Positions 56,839-64,000 of a DNA stretch of 64,000 nucleotides are shown piece by piece (the stretch's first letter is position 1; every line of letters starts with the position of its first letter). The notes under the pieces were generated by a model. It saw only the letters and a program-made list of their open reading frames with translations, was not told the DNA's origin and ran no database searches. Origin of the DNA: Margaritifera margaritifera. Its lineage: Eukaryota; Mollusca; Bivalvia; Unionida; Margaritiferidae. A program made the translations under genes and the position numbers. The stretch lies in the NCBI GenBank assembly GCA_029931535.1, contig JAQPZY010001596.1:1676001-1740000 (forward strand), in the 5' to 3' direction.

Positions 56839-57249
56839 GGTAAAATAACATACAAACATTACTCACCTATTACCAATAAGGTAAAATAACATACAAACAT
56901 TACTCACCTATTACCAATAAGGTAAAATAACACACAAACATTACTCACCTATTACCAATAAGGTAAAATAGCATACAAACATTACTCACCTATTACCAAT
57001 AAGGTAAAATAACATACAAACATTACTCACCTATTACCAATAAGGTAAAATAACACACAAACATTACTCACCTATTACCAATAAGGTAAAATAGCATACA
57101 AACATTACTCACCTATTACCAATAAGGTAAAATAACATACAAACATTACTCACCTATTACCAATAAGGTAAAATAACATACAAACATTATTCACTTATTA
57201 CCAATAAGGTAAAATAACATACAAACATTATTCACTTATTACCAATAAG
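56839..57249 (+). repeat. 41-bp minisatellite, 10 units
   Basis: Unit 'ggtaaaataacatacaaaca' plus 'ttactcacctattaccaata' plus 'a'. Variant order (aacatac, aacacac, agcatac) repeats as a block of three units twice. On the minus strand each unit contains the splice-donor consensus AATAG/GTGAGTAATG (eight exact, two with gtgaataatg). Confidence 0.95.
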
Positions 57250-57590
57250 ATTTTTAAAAATTCAAAAGGATGAGATACACATTATGCTATGAAATGATTA
57301 ATATTATCTAATTAGGACTACAAAGTTGCTGCCAACTTTGCAACTTTTGTATCAAGAGTAAACCTCAAAACTTGATTTGCTATACCAAAAAAAAAGGTCC
57401 TGATAACTGATATTTGTCATGCAAGTCCTTTCTTCCTGCTTTATAAGATGAAATATTGTATGAATTCATTAATCTTTAGTATTATTTATAGCAATATCTT
57501 TTTGGGATATACTTGTATACTTGGGTTAAAAAAGCACGAAACTTCTAGATATTCAGATGTGAATTTTTGATGTGAATCTCATAAATCAAA
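57250..57590. other. Non-coding; no feature recognised
   Basis: AT-rich spacer between two minisatellites. Confidence 0.4.
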
Positions 57591-57853
57591 ATGTAATGGC
57601 AGATCTAAACAGCCATTAAATTGGACCAACACTTAAGTAGAAATGTAATGGCAGATCTAAATAACCATTAAATCTTACTATAAAGTTAAGTAGAAATGTA
57701 ATGGCAGATCTAAATACCCATTAAATCTGACCAAAAAGTTAAGTAGAAATGTAATGGCAGATCTAAATAGCCATTAAATCAGACTAAAGGTTAAGTAGAA
57801 ATGTAATGGCAGATCTAAATACCCATTAAACCAGACCAAAAGTTAAGTAGAAA
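57591..57853 (+). repeat. 53-bp minisatellite, 5 units
   Basis: Unit 'atgtaatggcagatctaaat' plus 'acccattaaatc' plus a variable 'agaccaaaagttaagtagaa' part; unit spacing 52-53 bp. Confidence 0.9.
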
Positions 57854-58039
57854 CGATGCATCAATTAAGTAACATGATTGTTCTAACAGATAAAAAAAAT
57901 ACCAAGATTTCGAGCCTGTGGTCCAAATATTAAAGGATTCAATGGAAGAATGGGGAGGGGTATTGGTTAGGGCATAGACTGAATAAAAGAAAAAGTTCAT
58001 TTAATTTTCTTCAACTTCACTCTCTTGGTGTATTAAAAT

Positions 58040-58350
58040 GTATGACAAGACATAGGCGGGGTTGTTTTGGCACATCATCCTCAGGTAGGATGGACTGTGA
58101 CAACAGGCGATTTATTCTGTGTATTAAAGATTCAGTCATAAAACCAGCACCAGCCATAGATTTGGTGAGGACAGGGAGGGGGAAGGGGAGAGGTGTGCAA
58201 TGGGTCTTGAGCCCCACGTGTACAGCTGTGAATTTTATCCAATTTTTTAATTCATTTCAAGCATACTTGTGTTGCGAACCATTTAAACCCTTGAGCCCCA
58301 CCAATATTGTTCAGAATAGACCTTTGAGTGACATGTTCAGTTGCTAGGAT
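58040..58350. repeat. Dispersed repeat
   Basis: Related in part to 53560-53880. Frames on both strands here lack support. Confidence 0.3.
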
Positions 58351-58724
58351 CAATACAAAGACTTTAAAAGTTTCTATGGCTGCCAAAAGTGAACTGCCAT
58401 AAAAATGAATCAAGTGGTGCAAGTTACAGTGCATACTGTAAGTTAAACACTGCACAGAGATAATTGACTTAAAAGGATTTTAAATCACGCTGTTATTGAC
58501 AGGATGCAGGAGCTAATCATCAAGAGGCCAATAATAAATCACAATTGCAGCATTAATGCTTCATGGTTTCATCATCAAGTCAGTCACTTGATTGATTGGT
58601 CAACAAATTAAACAATTTAATTATCTTCATTGCAAGTTTACTGGTTTCTGATAATAAATAATTGACAATAGCTTCACATCTTTCTACACTACAATAAATG
58701 CATCTGGAACTGATCGTCTGATTG

Positions 58725-58912
58725 ACTGATTGCCGTTTAACAATACATCAGCATATGAAAGACTATTTAGTGCCAAGGCAATAGGGATAAAGTGGCTTGC
58801 CCTGAGAAACACTGTGGCAACTGACATGGTCTGGTCTGGGCAGGATTCAAACCTGCAACCTACCGACTGTGCACCCAGCACTTTAATCAGTCAACCACTG
58901 CAGGTCAAGAAA
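58725..58912 (-). mobile_element. tRNA-derived SINE, diverged
   Basis: On the minus strand it starts 'gcagtggttgactgattaaa' and has a B-box-like GGTTTGAATCC (plus strand ggattcaaacc, 58851-58861). The body 'gtggcttgccctgagaaaca' and 'gccgtttaacaatacatcag' matches 32185-32335. The 'gtttaac' body is typical of a mollusc SINE group (from memory). Confidence 0.65.
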
Positions 58913-59017
58913 TGCATCATGGAAAAAAACAGAGAAGAAATCCTGATTACCTTTTACACCAACAAATGAATAAATCATTCCAAAACAAAAGTAAAATGTA
59001 GTTTTTTGATGGATTTA

Positions 59018-59385
59018 AACTAATTTTAATGATGTAATACCTACCTGTTGCTATTGCATAGCTGGTACTTTTCCGGTTGAAAGTACTGTATGACGAGAAT
59101 TTGTCATCCCATTAGGATGAACCAGAAGATTCCAGAACACTGGATTGCCCCTGGGACACCCCTCACACGTTGCCCATGCATATTACTGCCATTCATTCTT
59201 TTCCAAGGGAGCAGCCTAACTTAGTGGGACATCAGTGCAGGGTGGGAGGAGGGAATCTGGCAATAGCAACAGGTAAATATTACACCATTAAAATTAGTTT
59301 TACCCCCCCCCCAAAAAAAAAAAAAAAAAAAACTACATTTTAATATCAGTAATACCATACCTGTTGCAATTGCATAGCTGAATGT
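59018..59385. repeat. Opposed and direct repeats at the 3' end of the DIRS element
   Basis: 'aaactaattttaatgatgta' with 'cctacctgttgctattgcat' (59018-59064) recurs inverted at 59257-59301 and again directly, more diverged, at 59331-59385. Copy A shows the same three-block layout (14967-15012, 15195-15240, 15262-15310), so it is a property of the family. A C-run and A-run lie at 59305-59332. Confidence 0.75.
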
Positions 59386-59768
59386 GTCAGTTTGGTGGGA
59401 GGCTGATGATCCCCACTATTGTTGAATAAAAACAAACACAAGGAATACTCACCCACTTTGCAGAATAGGAGACCACTGCAGGATTGAATCCACATAGGCC
59501 ACTTTTTGAACAGCCACAATTGGGCCCAAGGCGTAAAATGCCTTCACTTTGGCGAGCTAACAAGCGAAGGTAAAAGAAGAAGAAAGTAGTGTGAGAGTGC
59601 CAAAACACAGCTTTCATCACATCCTCCAAAGACGAATGAGTTAGAAAGGTCCATTAGGCAGCAATGGCTCAAATCTCAAGGGCTTTAATTTTCATGAAAG
59701 ACAGGTTCCAATCGGTACTGGTAAGCTCTCTTGATAATTAATGCAATCCACCTAGAAATGGTGGAAGC

Positions 59769-60546
59769 TCAAGTATCAGTTGAACCTTTAATGGGGAGGA
59801 AAAGATACTTCCTACCCTTCTTTCTCCCTTTAGAAGCTGCCAAATAAAAATGTAAAGCTCTAACTGGACACAAAAGTCTATCCTGATCATCGCCAGCACA
59901 TATACGGCTCATATTGGGGATCCCAATCAGTAGTAGAGCAAATGACAGAAGCTGGTGTTTTTTACAAAAAACCTGGGTGGCAAAGGAGAGAAACTGATTC
60001 ATAATTCCCAATGAACCTGATACAGCCCTGCTTTATGGATAGGGCATGAAGCTAGATCCTTTGTCTCGCAGACACTAAGGCGAGCAAGAAAACCATCTTG
60101 AGGTTAAGGTTCTTGAAGGAAGCTTCTACCAAAGGTTCATAGGGGGTTTCATTAAGAGACCACAAGACACAAGAAAGATTCCATTTAGGCATTAGCAAGA
60201 GAAACACTGGTCTTTGCAGCTCAAAATACCCGATCAGGTGTACTAAGTGATAATCTGTCCCAATGGCCGGGCCTTTCAAAAATTTGGGAGTGTTGGAAAG
60301 GGCTGCTCAATAGCCCTTAATAGTAGAAACCAAGCATTGTTTCTCTTCAAAAAGGAAGATAAGAAAATCAGCCACTGCGCTCATAGAGGGACAGCTAGGA
60401 CTGACACGTTTTCTACTACACCAATCACAAAAGATTCTCCATTTTGCATAACACACCTTAGACGTCAATCTTCTCCTGGACTGCACTTGGCATCTTTGAT
60501 CAAAAACTTTTGTTTGTGCAGAGATCGTTTGATATGAACCAATCAT
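59769..60546 (-). pseudogene. DIRS copy C: tyrosine recombinase, frameshifted
   Basis: Minus-strand pieces in order: RRLTSKVCYAKWRIFCDWCS (core-binding domain), VADFLIFLFEEKQCLVSTIK and RAALSNTPKFLKG, then LIGYFELQRPVF, PKWNLSCVLWSLNETPYEPL, ASFKNLNLKMVFLLALVSAR, and DRLLCPVRALHFYLAASKGR. These match the usual order in DIRS/Ngaro recombinases, including the LKT.FLLALASA-R segment that carries the first catalytic arginine (here SARQRI instead of the usual SAKR-SELHAL). Frame changes near 60300 and 60030, with stops, disrupt it, and the final tyrosine region is not clear. Confidence 0.8.
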
Positions 60547-60668
60547 GAAGGTAGAGAATCTGTTGGCTGTTGTGTAGGAGAGCCCCTGTGCTGTGACAGG
60601 AGGTCCCTCTTCTGAGGTAAGATACTGGGATGGTCCATCAGAAGATCAAGAAGATCGTTCAACTACGA

Positions 60669-61300
60669 TCACTGGGGCTGCAGAGGGGCAATCAAAATGA
60701 GCTGATCAGTGGAGTGACTGACTTTGTTTAGAACCTGTGGGATCATCCTGAAAGCGAACAGATGATCCCACTTCAGGGTGAAAGCGTCCACTGCCCAGGC
60801 CATCTGATTGGGGACTGGGGAAACATAAAAGGGGAACTTGCTGTTTAGCTTGGTGGCAAACAAGTCCACCAAAGGAGTCCCCCACAGTTGGAACAGAAAG
60901 TCTGCTATGGATTGGTGGAGCAACCATTCCATGAGGACTATCTTCCCTTTCCTTGACAGACTGTCCGCCAAAATATTCTTTTTGCCGGGAATGTGGCAAA
61001 CTCAGAAGGTAATTCCTTCTGAAGTTGCCAAGCTAAGAGAGTTCCAAACCTCCACGCAGAGAGAAGGTGCATGTTTGCCTCCTTGTCTCTTGAGGTATGC
61101 CACCACCGATGTGTTGTCAGAGGAGACCTTCATGCAACCACCTCTTATTTTTGGTGGATGCACCCCTGAAAGGCTAAGAACACTGCCCTCATTTCCAAAC
61201 TGTTCATGTGGAGGGTAGATTCCTTCCCATGACTATGAACCCTGAAGAATCAGTCCTTCCAGCTCTAGATAAGCGACCCACAGTGAATCTGATGCTTCTG
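60669..61300 (-). pseudogene. DIRS copy C: RNase H domain, frameshifted
   Basis: Minus strand: EASDSLWVAYLE (usual TDAS..GWGA), MNSLEMRAVFLAF (catalytic glutamate region), SSDNTSVVAYLKRQGGKHAP (catalytic aspartate region), HIPGKKNILADSLSR, VDLFATKLNSKFPFYVSPVP and WAVDAFTLKWDHLFAFRMIP. The last 100 codons form one open frame (60971-60669), ending in LILIAPLQP, a common close of this domain in DIRS elements. A stop or frame change lies near 61010 and 61190. Confidence 0.85.
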
Positions 61301-61440
61301 CGAACAGGTAGGAGTGGGGTTCAGAGGGGGTGCATGGGGACTCCAGCCAGAAACCAGTCCCAGTGTGTCCACCAAATCAAATGATGGTGGCAATCCTGAC
61401 CTAGAGAAATCAGAGCATTCAGAGGGTCCCTGTGCAGTTT

Positions 61441-62273
61441 TCACACCACCAAAAGGAGAAACTGGTGTGGATGCAAGTGCAGTCTGCCTAAGGGAACCAG
61501 TTCTGCTGCGGAGTTCAAGGTCCCCAGCAGAGAGAGAAAAAGACAAGCTGATAACATGGTCTTTACTCTCAGCCCCTCCAACACAGACAAGATCTTGTCT
61601 ACTCTGTCCCGAAGGACATGGACTAACTCTCTGTTTGTGAAGATATTCATCCCCATGTAGACAAAATTTAGAGATGGAGTGAACTCAGATTTCTCTAGGT
61701 TGGCAGAAGGCCCAGCCTGGTCACTATGGACCAACAGCAACACAGATCTAGTCTGAGGGACTCAAGCCACCCATTGTGGATCAACCAATCGTCAAAATAC
61801 TGGAGGATTGGAATATCTAGTGACCTTAAATGGGCTACAACTACTCGCATGACCCTGGTAAAAGCTCTGGGTGCAGAGGCTTGGCTGAATAGCATAGCTC
61901 GAAACTGGAAGACCTCCCCATCCAAGTAAAACTGGAGGTACTTCCTGTGTGGAGGAAAGATAGGGATGTCAAGGTACGCATCCTGCAGATCGACAGAGAC
62001 CACCCAATCGCCAGGTCTTATGGCATTCCTGTCTGAGGTGGTGGTCTCCATCTTGAATGGTTCCTCCAGCAGAAATCTGTTTAGGGAGGAAAGGTCAATA
62101 ATTAGACAGGACTTTCCCCCTTTCTTGGGAACCAGGAAAATCCAGGAGTAGAAGGCCACCCTCTCTACTGCACCCTTCTGAAGAAGGGAGTAAACCTCTT
62201 CCTTTAAGAGCACCAGATTTAACTGGTGGAAGAAAATGGGGGGCTTACTAGAGGAGGGAGATCGCCAAACCAA
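61441..62273 (-). pseudogene. DIRS copy C: reverse transcriptase, nearly intact core
   Basis: A 192-codon minus frame (62273-61695) contains PIFFHQLNLVLLKEEVYSLL, SWIFLVPKKGGKSCLIIDLS (fingers), WVVSVDLQDAYLDIPIFPP (motif A aspartate), LFSQASAPRAFTRVM (motif B; the usual FGL.TAPR has become FSQASAPR) and LQYFDDWLIHN (YxDD, here YFDD). A shift near 61700 leads to NLEKSEFTPSLNFVYMGM and LRDRVDKILSVL, the thumb region. The catalytic residues are present; the frame shift prevents a full product. Confidence 0.9.
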
Positions 62274-62547
62274 AACCAGTAGCCATCTTTTATGATAGAA
62301 AGGACCCAGTCATTGACTGTCATGCCAGACCATGTCTCTGAAAAAGGTTTAGTCTAGCACCAACAGGAACCAATGGAAGAGGTACACTCTGCAGGAGAGG
62401 GAGCAAGTCCCTAGGACTGTCTACCCTTGTCCTTAGGAAAGTGGGAAGATCCTGCAAACTTCCTCCCGGGGCCTTTGCAGCGCTCCCTTTTCAAGCCTGC
62501 TTGCCAAGTGGGAGCTCTGAAATGGGACTGTTGCTTAGATTGTGGCT

Positions 62548-63983
62548 TCACAGCTTTAAAGAATTTAGCCGATGGACCCTGGGGGTGGTAATGATAATTT
62601 CGCTTCTTGGTCGGTTTCGGAGAGCCAGGAGCTGTTGTTGGTCTTTGAAATCCTGAGTAGCCACTAAAGGGATGAGCCCTCCGAAGAGAGTCTCTGCCTC
62701 CAGGGGGGCAGCCCTCAGAAGATTCTTACTGTGCTCTAGTAAGGCCTTGGAAGTGTCCAGAGCAACATCCCTGCGGAGGTGGAGAAGCTCCGCTGACAAG
62801 GCCATGGACAAGGACAACGCATGCCCTTGGCGACAAAGATTCCACTTTCAGCAGGCTGAACAAGGCTGCTGAAAAAAAGTCAGCATGCGAGGCTATGGTT
62901 ACTAGTGACCTAGCCTTTTCCTCTAAGGGTTCCAGAGTTTTCACTGGAGGGCAAACCCAGGTCCCCATAGAAATGCCCACCTGAGCGACTTCAGCATCCA
63001 AAGTGAGTGGTTTAGTATGCCAGGAGGTGCATGAACCTTATAGCTAGAAGCAGCTACCAAGGGTCACAACGTAAACGGGGTTACAGACCACCCCTTATGC
63101 TGTCTAGTAAAGTCTTGGCCCTTGCTAAACTTTTGAGAGAGCTCCTTAATAATAAACGAGTGAGGAAGCAACAAGAGATCTGGTCAAGAGTTTGCCCCAG
63201 AAAGTTTTTCCAAACTGGAAAGAATTTTAGAGTCACTAGAACTTTAAGACTTGGGACACAGGTCACTGGGCAAGAGGCTTTATTAGATCAGATCCCTTCC
63301 TCTTCTGCCGCCTTAACGACAGGTAAAAGGGGGCAGGGGACCCGAAGGCAGGGGGTATCACATCGGTCTGTTCTCTATCAAACTCATGTGCATCAATGAG
63401 GACAGAAAGGACATCTTTGTTTTGCTCTCTCTTCTGGGAGGCATTACTAAGTGACCCAATGTTTCTCTGTTGCAACTTGGACTCGTAACTCCTCATACAC
63501 AGCTAACGGACTGTTCTTAGCAGTGGACTCAGCAGGTGGGTGAGGGCAACTCTCCACCCATCTAGAGCATTTGAGGGAAGAAGGTCCATCCCCCTTCCTC
63601 TTATTTGAACCAACTTTGTAAGACAGTCCCCTGTGGGATGAAACAGCAGTCTGGAGAGAGGGCGGACTCGGCCCAATACCTATCCCCATACCGTAAGGGC
63701 TACAACGACCAGTACCTGTTACCCAGTCACTGGACAAAGACCAGTCAGGCGACTCAGATCTGTAGGTAGGCTCAGAGAACGAGAACCTCGAAAATTCAGA
63801 AGAAGATGGGGACAGAACCTTCTTTCTTGCTTGTATAGGTATGTCTACAAGTGGCAAGATCCCAGATCTCATCCGATCAAAGGCTGCAGAAGGGACAACC
63901 ATCAGTCCTCTCACAGCCTGTACAAGATAAGCAAGTGGGGTGTGTGTCCCATAGGGATTTCCTGTAACCACATCTACCCACAC
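62548..63983 (-). pseudogene. DIRS copy C: gag-like ORF1, frameshifted
   Basis: Minus strand. 63983-63447 is a 178-codon serine/proline-rich frame (SPSSSEFSRFSFSEPTYRSE), typical of the disordered N-terminus of DIRS ORF1. 63266-63081, 63001-62726 and 62817-62548 continue in other frames, with LEEKARSLVTIASHADFFSA and LHLRRDVALDTSKALLEHSK matching the conserved helical region. Frame changes near 63450, 63270, 63070 and 62800 show decay. ORF1 may begin before 64000. Confidence 0.65.
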
Positions 63984-64000
63984 CCTGCTTAGACATTGTT

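Larger units (their letters stand above)
59018..64000 (-). mobile_element. DIRS-type retrotransposon copy C, best preserved, runs off the window
   Basis: Minus-strand order from high to low coordinates: gag-like ORF1 (63983-62548), reverse transcriptase (62273-61441), RNase H (61300-60669), tyrosine recombinase (60546-59769), then a terminal region with opposed repeats (59018-59385). This gene order and the lack of an integrase define DIRS-like elements, which integrate circular DNA with a tyrosine recombinase. GC content and codon use are clearly higher than in the surroundings. Several frameshifts are visible, so this copy is probably dead. Its 5' end lies beyond 64000. Copy A (14960-16560) is the same family. 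Confidence 0.85.

Overview
Eukaryotic nuclear DNA, AT-rich, with no bacterial features. It is most likely from a bivalve mollusc. The reasons are the abundance of degenerate repeats built on 'gtgaccttgacctttgac'-like words ending in gacggatgg-type tails, DIRS-type tyrosine-recombinase retrotransposons, tRNA-derived SINEs, several (CATA)n-tailed retroposons and long AT-rich introns. The species cannot be fixed from sequence alone. Most long open frames here come from minisatellites whose unit is a multiple of 3 bp and are not genes.

Host coding sequence is sparse. Three small exons on the minus strand (53947-54071, 40643-40673, 39354-39443) have good splice sites, open frames and mutually compatible phases, so part of the window is probably intron of one host gene that I do not recognise. 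Weaker minus-strand candidates lie at 477-834 and 228-422, with a possible first exon (MADLTE, then a splice donor) at 10883-10900.

Layout: 0-10 kb holds two arrays of the gaccttgacc repeat, a SINE, fragments of a TIR element, and 28-bp and 60-bp minisatellites. 10-13 kb holds the possible promoter/first exon, a 750-bp imperfect palindrome and a decayed ORF. 14.9-17.9 kb holds a decayed DIRS copy and the 3' end of a LINE. 18-28 kb holds two copies of a palindromic MITE, 24-bp and 33-bp minisatellites and a 1.41-kb non-autonomous DNA transposon (26415-27825). 28-39 kb is mostly dispersed repeats plus a decayed hAT transposase. 41277-44886 is a complete 3.61-kb DNA transposon. 44.9-46.1 kb is another repeat array. 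48.3-53.2 kb is a DIRS-like element broken by a 48-unit minisatellite and a MITE. 56.8-57.9 kb holds two minisatellites. 59.0-64.0 kb is the best preserved DIRS element, on the minus strand, running off the window end.

The most interesting object is the 3.61-kb element at 41277-44886. It has 26-bp terminal inverted repeats, a TAA target duplication, seven copies of a 14-bp word in both orientations around its gene, and a spliced gene that appears to join a basic N-terminus to the C-terminal part of a poorly characterised transposon protein, with no visible catalytic core. It may be an internally deleted, possibly regulatory, derivative of a little-described transposon family.
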